Shown here one piece after another: positions 43,294 through 52,156 of a DNA stretch of 64,000 nt. Made by a program: the position numbers and the translations under genes. This stretch comes from Jiella avicenniae. Lineage in GTDB: Bacteria > Pseudomonadota > Alphaproteobacteria > Rhizobiales > Rhizobiaceae. The notes below the pieces were generated by a model. It made no database searches, was not told the DNA's origin, and was given only the letters and a program-made list of their open reading frames with translations. The DNA lies in contig NZ_JAJUWU010000001.1 of NCBI RefSeq assembly GCF_021390325.1, positions 347,115 to 411,114 on the forward strand, in the 5' to 3' direction. Numbering within the stretch: position 1 is the stretch's first letter; every line of letters begins with the position of its first letter.

Positions 43294-44142
43294 ATGCCTG
43301 CGACCCATCCCTTTCACTCCCGCATCCTCCTGGCCTTCGACTTCGACTGGACGCTCGGGGAGGATTCGTTCGAGCGGCTCGTCGCCGTGATGGGCTTCGA
43401 GGTGGACGAGTGGAAGGAGCGCTTCTACCGGCCGCTCGGCGACGCCGGCTGGGACGACATCCTGGCGAAGTTCGAAGGGCTCCGCAGGATGTGCGAGAAA
43501 GGCGGAAAGCGGTTTGCCGTCGAGGACGCCCGCGAGGCCGGTCGGACGACCAGGGGATTCGACGACGCCGCGACGATGCCGCGGCGGCTCCGCGAGATCG
43601 CCGAACGCATCGACCCGCAGGTGCGGCTGGAATTTGCCATCGTCTCCTCCGGCTATCTCGACGTCTTCGGCGCGCATCCGATCGCCGACGCCTTCGACCG
43701 CAAGTATGGCTCGGCCTTCGAGGTCGGCGACGACGGGCGCTTGCGCGGCGTCAAGAAGATGATCTCGCACCCGGAAAAGGTGCGCTACATCCAGGCGCTG
43801 GCCAAGGGGATCGATCTCGGCGGCTCCAACGCACCGTCGCAGACCGAGGCGGACCTTGCGGAGGAGGAGCAGCGCGTCGCCTTCGATCAGCTGATCTATG
43901 TCGGCGACGGCGCATCGGATTTGCAGGCCTTCGGCTTCGTGCGCGAAATGGGCGGCTTCGCCATCGCGGTCTCGCGCGGCGGCGAGTTTTCCGCAAAGAG
44001 CGAGATGCTGAAGGCCCAGCGTCCCGACGCGCTGGCGCCTCCGAGCTACCGGGATGGTGCGCCGCTGTTCGAGATTCTCGCCCATGCCGTGCGGTCCCAT
44101 GCCTCGCGGATCGCGCTGCGCAGGCTCGGCCGCGACGGGTGA
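43294..44142 (+). CDS. HAD-family phosphatase (phosphoserine phosphatase-like)
   Basis: A 282-residue protein. Motif I LLAFDFDWTLGEDSF holds the DxD nucleophile pair; motif II is IVSSGYLDVF; motif III Lys is in SHPEKVRYIQALAKG; motif IV is LIYVGDGASDLQAF. This fits the HAD-IB group of small-molecule phosphatases. It sits between dppA and dppB on the same strand, which is not a standard dpp arrangement, so it may be co-expressed with the transporter. Its substrate is unknown. Confidence 0.87.
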   Translation: MPATHPFHSRILLAFDFDWTLGEDSFERLVAVMGFEVDEWKERFYRPLGDAGWDDILAKFEGLRRMCEKGGKRFAVEDAREAGRTTRGFDDAATMPRRLREIAERIDPQVRLEFAIVSSGYLDVFGAHPIADAFDRKYGSAFEVGDDGRLRGVKKMISHPEKVRYIQALAKGIDLGGSNAPSQTEADLAEEEQRVAFDQLIYVGDGASDLQAFGFVREMGGFAIAVSRGGEFSAKSEMLKAQRPDALAPPSYRDGAPLFEILAHAVRSHASRIALRRLGRDG

Positions 44143-44211
44143 GATCATTCTTCGGCCGGGTCAGCCCGGCCGCGTAGACGACAACAAAATCGACCTGACT
44201 TTAGGGGCACC

Positions 44212-45219
44212 ATGCAGCGCTTTCTGATATCGCGCGTCGCCGTCCTGATCCCGACCTTCATCGGTGTCTCGATCATCGCCTTCGCCTTCATCCGGCTCCT
44301 GCCCGGTGATCCGGTGCAGATGCTCGCCGGCGAGCGGGTGGTCTCGCCCGAGCGCCATGCCGCGATCATGCACCAGCTCGGCTTCGACCGGCCGCTGGTG
44401 ATGCAGTATCTGTCCTATCTCTGGGGACTGCTGCAGGGGGATTTCGGCACCTCGATCGTCACCAAGCGCGGGGTGCTCCAGGAGTTCTTCACGCTGTTTC
44501 CGGCAACGCTCGAACTGTCTTTCTGCGCCATCGTCATCGCCGTCTGCCTCGGCGTGCCGGCGGGCGTCTTCGCGGCGGTCAAGCGCGGTTCCTGGTTCGA
44601 CCAGTCGGTGATGGGCGCAGCCCTCGTCGGCTATTCCATGCCGATCTTCTGGTGGGGCCTCCTCCTGATCATCCTGTTTTCCGGCGTCTTGCAGTGGACG
44701 CCGGTCTCCGGGCGAATCTCGCTTCTTTACTATTTCCCCCAGGCGACCGGCTTCATGCTGATCGACTCGCTGATGTCCGACCAGAAGGGCGCCTTCCTCT
44801 CGGCGCTGTCGCATCTGATCCTGCCGTCCATCGTGCTCGCGACCATCCCGCTCGCCGTCATCGCCCGCCAGACCCGCTCGGCCATGCTCGAGGTCCTCGG
44901 CGAGGACTATGTCCGCACCGCCAAGGCGAAGGGGCTGTCCCGCGGCCGCGTCGTCGGCGTCCATGCGCTGCGCAACGCCCTCATCCCCGTCGTCACGACG
45001 ATCGGCCTGCAGGTCGGCGTCCTGATGGCCGGCGCGATCCTCACCGAATCGATCTTCTCCTGGCCGGGCATCGGCAAGTGGATGGTCGACAGCGTCTTTC
45101 GCCGCGACTACCCGGTCGTGCAGGGCGGTCTGCTTCTGATCGCGATGATCATCATGTTCGTCAATCTCGTCGTCGACATCCTTTACGGCGTGATCAACCC
45201 GCGCGTCCGGGCAGGGTAG
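44212..45219 (+). CDS. dppB: Dipeptide-type ABC transporter permease DppB
   Basis: A 335-residue inner-membrane permease. It opens FLISRVAVLIPTFIGVSIIA and has RLLPGDPVQMLAGERVVSPE, a typical DppB start. The EAA-like loop contact for the ATPase is VRTAKAKGLSRGRVVGVHAL, followed by RNALIPVVTTIGLQ. Six membrane segments are expected. It is followed 11 bp later by dppC. Confidence 0.94.
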   Translation: MQRFLISRVAVLIPTFIGVSIIAFAFIRLLPGDPVQMLAGERVVSPERHAAIMHQLGFDRPLVMQYLSYLWGLLQGDFGTSIVTKRGVLQEFFTLFPATLELSFCAIVIAVCLGVPAGVFAAVKRGSWFDQSVMGAALVGYSMPIFWWGLLLIILFSGVLQWTPVSGRISLLYYFPQATGFMLIDSLMSDQKGAFLSALSHLILPSIVLATIPLAVIARQTRSAMLEVLGEDYVRTAKAKGLSRGRVVGVHALRNALIPVVTTIGLQVGVLMAGAILTESIFSWPGIGKWMVDSVFRRDYPVVQGGLLLIAMIIMFVNLVVDILYGVINPRVRAG

Positions 45220-45230
45220 GGGGAGCCACC

Positions 45231-46172
45231 ATGAGCCATATCAGCGCGCAGGAAGCCGAAGAGGGCGTCGGCACCGACCTTCCCGACCACCGCCCGAGAA
45301 AGAGCGTCCGCCGGCAGATGCTGGAGGAGTTCTGGTTCTATTTCTCCGAAAACAAGGGGGCGGTGCTCGGCCTCGTCGTCTTCGTTCTCATCGTCCTCAC
45401 GGCGTTCGCCGCGCCGCTGATTGCGCCGCACTCGCCGACCTTGACCAACAGCCAGGCCCAGCTCGTGCCGCCGGTCTGGCAGGCGGGCGGCAGCTGGGAC
45501 TACCTCCTCGGCACCGATGCGATCGGCCGCGACATGCTCTCGCGGCTGCTTTTCGGCGCGCAGTATTCGCTGTTCATCGGCGTCGTCGTCGTCGTCGTGG
45601 CGGTGACGGTGGGCATCGCCGTCGGCCTTATCGCCGGCTATTTCGGCGGCTGGCTCGACACCGTCATCATGAGGGTGATGGACGTCATCCTCGCCTTCCC
45701 GTCGCTGCTGCTCGCCCTCGTCCTCGTGGCGGTGCTCGGTCCCGGCCTCACCAATGCGATGATCGCCATCGCCCTCGTCCTGCAGCCGCATTTCGTCCGG
45801 CTGACCCGGGCCTCGGTGATGGCGGAGAAGCGACGCGAATACGTCACCGCGGCGAAGGTCGTCGGCGCGAGCCCGTTCCGCCTGATGGTGGTGACGATCC
45901 TGCCGAACTGCCTCGGCCCGCTGATCGTCCAGGCGACGCTCTCCTTCTCCAACGCGATCCTCGACGCGGCGGCCCTCGGCTTCCTCGGCATGGGCGCCCA
46001 GCCGCCGACGCCGGAATGGGGCACCATGCTTGCCGAGGCTCGTGAGTTCATCCTGCGCGCCTGGTGGGTGGTGACCTTCCCGGGCCTCGCCATCCTCGTT
46101 ACGGTGCTCGCCATCAACCTCGTCGGCGACGGTCTCCGCGACGCGCTCGATCCGAAGATGAAGCGGAGCTGA
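45231..46172 (+). CDS. dppC: Dipeptide-type ABC transporter permease DppC
   Basis: A 313-residue permease. The acidic N-terminus precedes WFYFSENKGAVLGLVVFVLI; GTDAIGRDMLSRLLFGAQYS and the EAA loop YVTAAKVVGASPFRLMVVTI are family marks, as is AALGFLGMGAQPPTPEWG. The ATG at 45231 has GGGGGAG before it; the frame is open for much longer upstream, overlapping dppB, but that part is not DppC-like. Confidence 0.94.
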   Translation: MSHISAQEAEEGVGTDLPDHRPRKSVRRQMLEEFWFYFSENKGAVLGLVVFVLIVLTAFAAPLIAPHSPTLTNSQAQLVPPVWQAGGSWDYLLGTDAIGRDMLSRLLFGAQYSLFIGVVVVVVAVTVGIAVGLIAGYFGGWLDTVIMRVMDVILAFPSLLLALVLVAVLGPGLTNAMIAIALVLQPHFVRLTRASVMAEKRREYVTAAKVVGASPFRLMVVTILPNCLGPLIVQATLSFSNAILDAAALGFLGMGAQPPTPEWGTMLAEAREFILRAWWVVTFPGLAILVTVLAINLVGDGLRDALDPKMKRS

Positions 46173-46177
46173 GATGG

Positions 46178-46771
46178 ATGGGAAGTTGGCTCGGCCCGGC
46201 GGTCACCGCTGCGTTCATCTCATCGCTGATCGCGGCGCTGGGCTGGTATGTCAGCTTCAGGACGGCGAGGGGCGCCGAAAGCCGCAGGCGCGACGAGCGG
46301 GTGCGCGACGTCCAGACCGCCATTCTCGCCGAGATCCGCTCCGCCGTGCATCACCTGCGGCAATACGAAAGGTCGGAGATCCTCGAGGGGGTCCGTCGGC
46401 GGACGCAGGAATCGCCGACCTACGTACCGTTCATCGCAACGGAACCGAGCTCGCCGCTCTATCGCTCGATCGCCGGCGAGATTTCGATCCTGCCGAATGC
46501 GGTGATCGACGCGGTCGTCCTGTTCTACCGGCAACAGGAAGTGATCGCCTATTTCGCGGATGATCTCAGAGGCGACCGTTTCGCGGCGATGCCCGGAGAG
46601 GAAAAGATCAGGATGATCGAGGACTATCTCGCGCTGCGCGACTACGCCGCCGCACTCGGCCAGGACGCGGTCCAGGCGCTCGAAACGTCGCTGGGGCAGG
46701 GCGTCAGTAGACCGGGCGAGGACCGGTCGGGCCGGAAATCGGCTTCGGACGAGGCTTGGAGGCAGACATGA
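46178..46771 (+). CDS. Membrane-anchored protein of unknown function inside the dpp operon
   Basis: A 197-residue protein starting 5 bp after dppC. One N-terminal membrane helix (LGPAVTAAFISSLIAALGWY) is followed by a mostly helical, charged cytoplasmic or periplasmic part (VQTAILAEIRSAVHHLRQYE; AVIDAVVLFYRQQEVIAYF). No known domain is recognised. Being translated between dppC and dppD, it is probably made with the transporter, but its job is not known. It may equally be a passenger gene. Confidence 0.78.
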   Translation: MGSWLGPAVTAAFISSLIAALGWYVSFRTARGAESRRRDERVRDVQTAILAEIRSAVHHLRQYERSEILEGVRRRTQESPTYVPFIATEPSSPLYRSIAGEISILPNAVIDAVVLFYRQQEVIAYFADDLRGDRFAAMPGEEKIRMIEDYLALRDYAAALGQDAVQALETSLGQGVSRPGEDRSGRKSASDEAWRQT

Positions 46772-46822
46772 CGATCTCCTTCGCTCCATCATCTATACCA
46801 CATGACCCGGTTTTGTAAGACC

Positions 46823-47803
46823 ATGCCCCTTCTCTCCCTGCGCAATCTATCCGTCACCTTCGACACCGCCTCCGGCCCGTTCAAGGCCGTCGACGGCGTC
46901 GACATCACCGTCGAGCCCGGCGAAGTGCTCGGCATCGTCGGTGAATCCGGCTCCGGCAAGTCTGTGGCGATGCTCGGTCTGATGGGGCTCCTGCCGCCGT
47001 CGGCCACGGTCACCGCCGACGAGATCGCCTTCGAGGGCCGCGACATGCGAAAGATGTCCGGTCGCGAGCGCCGCAAGATCATCGGCAACGAGATCGCCAT
47101 GATCTTCCAGGAGCCGATGTCGAGCCTCAATCCCTGCTTCACCGTCGGCTACCAGATCAAGGAGGCGCTCAAGGCCCACACCGATCTCGACCGCAAGGGC
47201 CGCCAGACGCGGGCGATCGAGCTGATGAACGCCGTCGGCATTCCCGAGCCGGAGCGCCGCCTCTCGGCCTTTCCGCACCAGATGTCCGGCGGCATGAGCC
47301 AACGCGTGATGATCGCCATGGCGACCGCCTGCCGGCCGAAGCTCCTCATCGCCGACGAGCCGACGACGGCCCTCGACGTGACGATCCAGGCGCAGATCCT
47401 CGATCTCCTGCTCGATCTCCAGAAGGAGCGCGGCATGGCGATGATCCTGATCACCCACGACATGGGGGTGATCGCCGAGACCGCCGAGCGCGTCGTCGTC
47501 CAATATGCCGGCCAGCAGGTGGAGCGCCAGCCGGTCTCGACCCTGTTCGACCAGCCGCACCACCCCTATACCTCGGCGCTGCTCGCCGCGATCCCGGAGC
47601 GCTCGACGGGCGCGCGGCTGCCCACCATCCCCGGCGTCGTGCCGGGGCAGGGGGACCGGCCGGACGGCTGCCTGTTCAATCCCCGCTGCCCCAGGGCCGA
47701 CGACAAATGCCGCACCGTCGTGCCGCCGCGCCAGCCGGCGAGCCTCGGCGAGGCGCTCTGCCACTATCCGCTGAACCACCCCGCAAGCGCGAGTGCCGCC
47801 TGA
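46823..47803 (+). CDS. dppD: Dipeptide-type ABC transporter ATPase DppD
   Basis: A 326-residue ATPase. The P-loop is GESGSGKS at about residues 40-47; the signature is [15 protein letters not shown]; Walker B is [20 protein letters not shown]. The C-terminal oligopeptide-ABC tail contains [15 protein letters not shown], a cysteine-rich part that may bind an Fe-S cluster in this family. ATG 46823 ([11 protein letters not shown]) is preferred; 46802 gives seven more residues. The stop overlaps dppF by 1 bp. Confidence 0.94.
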   Translation: MPLLSLRNLSVTFDTASGPFKAVDGVDITVEPGEVLGIVGESGSGKSVAMLGLMGLLPPSATVTADEIAFEGRDMRKMSGRERRKIIGNEIAMIFQEPMSSLNPCFTVGYQIKEALKAHTDLDRKGRQTRAIELMNAVGIPEPERRLSAFPHQMSGGMSQRVMIAMATACRPKLLIADEPTTALDVTIQAQILDLLLDLQKERGMAMILITHDMGVIAETAERVVVQYAGQQVERQPVSTLFDQPHHPYTSALLAAIPERSTGARLPTIPGVVPGQGDRPDGCLFNPRCPRADDKCRTVVPPRQPASLGEALCHYPLNHPASASAA

Positions 47804-48828
47804 TGGACGCTTCGACCCCCACTCCGGCGCACGTGCCCACCGACGCCAAGGCCATCGTCACGGCCACCGGCGTCAGCCAGGTCTACGAGGTCCGCCGCGG
47901 CCTCTTCGCCAAGCCTCTCGGCCTCAAGGCCGTCAAGGATGCGAGCTTCGTCGTTACGGAGGGCGAGACGCTGGCGATCGTCGGCGAGAGCGGCTGCGGC
48001 AAGTCGACGCTCGCCCGCATGCTGACGATGATCGAGACGCCGTCGGACGGGGCGCTCACCATCGACGGCGTCACCATCACCGGCGAAAACGCAGGCGACG
48101 TCGGGAAGCTGCGCTCCACCGTGCAGATCGTCTTCCAGAACCCATATGGCGCCCTCAACCCGCGCCAGAAGGTCGGATCGATCATCGAGGAGCCGTTGAA
48201 GATCAACACCAGACTGTCGGCAAGCGAGCGCCGCAAGAAGGCGGAAGCCGCCCTTGCCGAAGTCGGCCTTCGCCCGGAGCATTACGGCCGCTATCCCCAC
48301 ATGTTCTCCGGCGGTCAGCGCCAGCGCATCGCGATTGCCCGCGCGATCATCCTCGAGCCGAAGATCCTGGTCCTCGACGAACCCGTCTCGGCGCTCGACG
48401 TCTCGATCCAGGCGCAGATCCTCAACCTCCTCGCCGACCTGCAGGAGCGCCTCGGCCTCACCTACATCTTCATCAGCCACGACCTGTCGGTGGTGAAGCA
48501 CGTCGCCGACCGGGTGATGGTGATGTATCTGGGACGGCCGGTGGAGATCGCCCCGGTGGACGCGCTCTACGCGACGCCCCTCCACCCCTATACCCGCGCC
48601 CTTCTCTCCGCGACGCCCGCCACCGACCCCGCTTCCAAAGGCCAACGCATCCGCCTCACCGGCGAGCTCCCCTCGCCGATCAGCCCGCCGCCGGGCTGCT
48701 CGTTCAACCCGCGGTGCCCGTATGCGAACGAGCGGTGCCGGACCGAGCGACCGGAACTGACGCAGCATGGGGCAACGCGCGTGGCGTGCTTTGCGGTGGA
48801 GGAGGGGCGGATCGAGATGACCGCCTGA
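47803..48828 (+). CDS. dppF: Dipeptide-type ABC transporter ATPase DppF
   Basis: A 341-residue ATPase. VYEVRRGLFAKPLGLKAVKD at the start, P-loop GESGCGKST, signature MFSGGQRQRIAIARAI, Walker B ILVLDEPVSALDVSIQAQIL and the tail GCSFNPRCPYANERC mark DppF. It ends the dpp operon; about 216 bp without a gene follow before the next plus-strand gene. Confidence 0.94.
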   Translation: MDASTPTPAHVPTDAKAIVTATGVSQVYEVRRGLFAKPLGLKAVKDASFVVTEGETLAIVGESGCGKSTLARMLTMIETPSDGALTIDGVTITGENAGDVGKLRSTVQIVFQNPYGALNPRQKVGSIIEEPLKINTRLSASERRKKAEAALAEVGLRPEHYGRYPHMFSGGQRQRIAIARAIILEPKILVLDEPVSALDVSIQAQILNLLADLQERLGLTYIFISHDLSVVKHVADRVMVMYLGRPVEIAPVDALYATPLHPYTRALLSATPATDPASKGQRIRLTGELPSPISPPPGCSFNPRCPYANERCRTERPELTQHGATRVACFAVEEGRIEMTA

Positions 48829-49044
48829 TCTAGCGTGAAATCGTGGCATGAATAGCAAAACGCCTCGACGCCGTCAGCGAAGCTGATCTTTTGCGATCAT
48901 CGCCTCTTATCTCACTTGTTGGCCGAGAAAGGAGTTTCTTCGGAACGAAACCGCCGCGGCATTTCTTGCATCTACTGAACGATGCGCTTCCCTCGGGATG
49001 AGGGGGAGCGCGCTTGAAGAGATAGACAGGAAGGACGCGCCAAT

Positions 49045-49578
49045 ATGAGACATCTTTATCTTGCAGCTACCGCGGCCATGGCTCTCACGCTGTCGGCTTG
49101 CGGCGATGACAATGCGGCGAGGGTCACCGAGTTGGAAGGCCAGCTGCAGACCACGCAGAGCGAGAACGAGGCGCTGCAGGGTCAGATCCGTGATCTCGAA
49201 GCGGCGCAGGAGGCGGCGTCCGGACAGATCGATCCGACGACCCTCCGCGAGCCGCTGACAACCGCCTTCACCGCAATGGGCGAGACCGAGCAGCAGCTCG
49301 ACCGTTTCGCCGAGACGCTGCAGCGGGAGGGATACGACAACGTCTCCCTCGATCCGCTCCGCAACAATATCCGCGACGCCAGTCAGGCCGTCGCGGGAGC
49401 GGCTCGGGATGTCGGCGTCGACGTCGACGCAATTTTGGCAGAAGCGAGATCCGCCGTCGAAAACACGTCGTCTTCGAACGCGCCTGACGTCGTACAGCCG
49501 GGCGCAGTTTCCGCTGGTGGCGAGGCCGAGGCTTCCAGCGAAGAGCAGGATGCCGCGGCGACGCAGCCTGCCGAATAG
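49045..49578 (+). CDS. Coiled-coil lipoprotein of unknown function
   Basis: A 177-residue lipoprotein: lipobox LTLSACG with Cys at residue 19, then a short coiled coil (ARVTELEGQLQTTQSENEAL and continuing, about residues 25-60) and a second helical part near LREPLTTAFTAMGETEQQLD. The tail is Ala/Glu/Ser-rich and probably disordered. It could be an envelope spacer of the Lpp/OprI type, but it is longer and has no C-terminal Lys. The leader has a strong inverted repeat around 48984-49010. Confidence 0.8.
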   Translation: MRHLYLAATAAMALTLSACGDDNAARVTELEGQLQTTQSENEALQGQIRDLEAAQEAASGQIDPTTLREPLTTAFTAMGETEQQLDRFAETLQREGYDNVSLDPLRNNIRDASQAVAGAARDVGVDVDAILAEARSAVENTSSSNAPDVVQPGAVSAGGEAEASSEEQDAAATQPAE

Positions 49579-49757
49579 GCCAGGCGGGGCCCGGAGAGCC
49601 ACGGCCGGGCCGGTCGTTCCCGGGCCGCCGGCCCGGCCGGCCATGGCTCGGCGGACGACGAGATAAGGGCTTCGAATGAAGCAGAGTAGAAGGCCCGAAG
49701 CGGAGGCCGCGTCTTTTCGGCCGGTACCGCGAGGGCAGCGTGGAAACCAAGGTTGCG

Positions 49758-50030
49758 ATGACCGACGCTGACGGCCGCTTCCGGACCGCGTTGGCCGCTC
49801 TGCCGGCCGGCTACACGGTCGGGCACCATGAAGGCAGGCCCTACGGACTGACGGTCAAGGCCTCCGTCGACCGCTGCCGGCTCTGGCTTTATGCCGAGGA
49901 ACTCGGCGGCCCCGATTTCGTCAGCGCCAACGTCTTCTTCCTCGGCGATGGCCGGCTTCTGCTGAAGCCCTGCGAGATGCCGGAGGAAAAGGTCGTCGAC
50001 TTCGTCCTCGGCTTCCGGTCAAGGACGTGA
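49758..50030 (+). CDS. Small conserved protein of unknown function
   Basis: A 90-residue soluble protein. The ATG at 49758 has AAGG 6 bases upstream; a GTG at 49740 would add six residues. The alternating hydrophobic pattern (YGLTVKASVDRCRLWLYAEE; GDGRLLLKPCEMPEEKVVDF) suggests a compact alpha/beta fold with two cysteines. There are no known motifs and no operon partner. Confidence 0.7.
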   Translation: MTDADGRFRTALAALPAGYTVGHHEGRPYGLTVKASVDRCRLWLYAEELGGPDFVSANVFFLGDGRLLLKPCEMPEEKVVDFVLGFRSRT

Positions 50031-50112
50031 CGACGTCGCTCGGGCCAGAAGACGTCATCGGATTGGGGAGGCGGGTGGCATCGGAGACGACGCCGGAAAG
50101 GGCAACCCCACA

Positions 50113-50241
50113 CCGTCCTCCTCGGCCCCGTGCCGAGGTTCTGCCGCCATCGCCGGGACAGAACCGGTGGAGACTGGCCATTCGCCAACGGTTCATCGCT
50201 TCGGCGGCGGTAGATCCTCGCCACGAGGGCGAGGATGACGG
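50113..50241. repeat. 129-bp dispersed palindromic element, copy 2
   Basis: Same length as the element at 24127-24255 and in opposite orientation: its reverse complement aligns to copy 1 through the arms and much of the core (for example CGAAGCG and TTGGCGA in both). The left arm is more worn (CCGTCCTCCTCGG) than the right (ending GGATGACGG). It lies in the 314-bp convergent gap between the gene ending at 50030 and prfC; nothing else was recognised in that gap. Confidence 0.75.
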
Positions 50242-50344
50242 CGCGTCGGGGAGGGATCTGGTTTCAAGGGAGAGCGCCCGGCCGTCGGGCGTGGCCGAGG
50301 ATGGCGACGCGATGGGCTTCGCGCCGCGAGACCGAAGAACGGGC

Positions 50345-51988
50345 CTATTTCCCTGCGTCGCCTTGCTGGACGATCTCGCGGGTCGCGTCGAAGGCGATGT
50401 CCTTGTGGCGGTTCATGATGTAGCGCAGGTCCCAGTCGTCCTTGCACAGATAGACCGGCCAGCCGTCGCGGTCCCGCACGACGTTCATGGTGTTCTCGCG
50501 GATGAACTCCTTCAGCGCCTGTTCGCTGTCGGCCCGGATCCACCGCGCGACGTTGTACTGCACCGGCTCGAAGGAGACGTCCGCCTTGTATTCGCCGGCG
50601 ATGCGCGAGGCGAGAACGTCGAGCTGCAGCGGTCCGACGACGCCGACGATCCAGTCCGAGCCGATGGTGGGACGGAAGACCTGGACGAGGCCTTCCTGGG
50701 CGAGGTCCTCGAGGCCCCGGCGCAGCTGCTTCAGCTTCATGGAATCTTCCAGCCGCACCCGGCGCAGCACCTCCGGCGCGAAGGCCGGCAGGCCGGTGAA
50801 GCGGAAGCTCTCGCCCTCGGTCAGCGTGTCGCCGACCTGCAGCGTGCCGTGGTTCGGGATGCCGATGACGTCGCCGGCATAGGCCTCCTCGGTCAGCGAA
50901 CGTTCCTGGGCGACGAAATAGATCGGGTTGGAAACGGCGAGCGCCTTGCCGGAACGCACGTGATCGAGCTTCATGCCGCGTTTGAAATGGCCCGAGCAGA
51001 AGCGGACGAAGGCGACCCGGTCGCGGTGCTTGGGGTCCATATTGGCCTGGACCTTGAAGACGAAGCCGGAGACCTTGTCCTCGGACGGGGCGACCGGCCC
51101 GCGGTCGGAGGGCTGGGGCCGGGGCTCGGGCGCATGTTCGGCGATGAAGTCCATCAGCCGGTCGACGGCGAAGTTCTGCAGCGCGGAGCCGAAGACGACC
51201 GGGGTGAGGTGGCCCTGGCGATAGGCGGCGGGGTCGAAGTCCGCATAGCCTTCCGCCGCGAGTTCCGCCGCGTCCCGGAAGCCCGCATAGGCGCTCTCGC
51301 CGAGCGCCGCTTGCAGCGCCGGATCGTCGAGCCCGCCGGCATAATGCTGCGTCCGGTCGTTGCCGGCGAAGAGGAAGTCGTTCTTGGCGAGGTCGTAGCA
51401 GCCCTTGAACAGGCCGCCCTGGCCGACCGGCCAGACCATCGGCGCGACGGAGAGCGCCAGCTCCGCCTCGATCTCGTCGAGGATCTCGAACGGGTCGCGG
51501 CCCTCGCGGTCGATCTTGTTGACGAAGGTGACGATCGGGATGTCCCGCAGGCGGCAGATCTCGAACAGCTTCTTGGTCTGCGCCTCGATGCCCTTGGCCG
51601 CGTCGATCACCATGATCGCCGAGTCGACGGCGGTGAGGGTGCGATAGGTGTCCTCGGAAAAGTCCGAGTGGCCGGGCGTGTCGAGGAGGTTGAAGTTGAT
51701 GCCGTCCTTCTCGAAGGTCATCACCGAGGAGGTGACCGAGATGCCGCGGTTCTTCTCGATCTCCATCCAGTCGGACTTCGCCCGCCGTCCGTTGCCCTTG
51801 GAGCGCACGGCGCCGGCCATCTCGATGGCGCCGCCGGACAGAAGCAGCTTTTCGGTCAGCGTCGTCTTGCCGGCGTCCGGGTGGGAAATGATCGCGAAGG
51901 TGCGCCGCGTCTCGTAGGGGCGCCGTGCGCCCGGCCGGGTCGACGCTGCGTCGCTTCCCGTTGCGGCGTCGCTTGCGAGGGTGCTCAT
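50345..51988 (-). CDS. prfC: Peptide chain release factor 3
   Basis: A 547-residue translational GTPase that recycles RF1/RF2 from the ribosome. G-domain motifs: G1 IISHPDAGKTTLTEKLLL, G2 region NRGISVTSSVMTFEKDGINF, G3 LLDTPGHSDFSEDTYRTLTA, G4 TFVNKIDREGRDPFEILDEI. The opening Ser/Thr/Ala-rich stretch of about 25 residues is an extra compared with E. coli. It is alone on its strand; a 160-bp gap separates it from the choV gene upstream. Confidence 0.96.
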   Translation of the reverse strand: MSTLASDAATGSDAASTRPGARRPYETRRTFAIISHPDAGKTTLTEKLLLSGGAIEMAGAVRSKGNGRRAKSDWMEIEKNRGISVTSSVMTFEKDGINFNLLDTPGHSDFSEDTYRTLTAVDSAIMVIDAAKGIEAQTKKLFEICRLRDIPIVTFVNKIDREGRDPFEILDEIEAELALSVAPMVWPVGQGGLFKGCYDLAKNDFLFAGNDRTQHYAGGLDDPALQAALGESAYAGFRDAAELAAEGYADFDPAAYRQGHLTPVVFGSALQNFAVDRLMDFIAEHAPEPRPQPSDRGPVAPSEDKVSGFVFKVQANMDPKHRDRVAFVRFCSGHFKRGMKLDHVRSGKALAVSNPIYFVAQERSLTEEAYAGDVIGIPNHGTLQVGDTLTEGESFRFTGLPAFAPEVLRRVRLEDSMKLKQLRRGLEDLAQEGLVQVFRPTIGSDWIVGVVGPLQLDVLASRIAGEYKADVSFEPVQYNVARWIRADSEQALKEFIRENTMNVVRDRDGWPVYLCKDDWDLRYIMNRHKDIAFDATREIVQQGDAGK

Positions 51989-52156
51989 GGGGTCACTTTC
52001 CGGTGCGTCTTCCGGCGGTCGGCGTCGGCGGACATGGCGCGCGTCACCTTCTACGGCCGGCTGGTTTGCTCGCCATCTACAGCATCGCGCCGGAAATCGG
52101 AACGGTCTTCGGAAAAAGGCCGGGATCCCGACGTCGGACGGAACCCCGGCCGGACC

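Noticed and set aside
41530..44148. 872-codon minus-strand open frame antisense to dppA and the HAD gene
   Set aside because: Antisense shadow of well-supported genes; no domain pattern or ribosome site.
48942..48966. GGAAC at 48942 as an EcfG promoter for the lipoprotein at 49045
   Set aside because: The -10 position reads TCT; it does not match.
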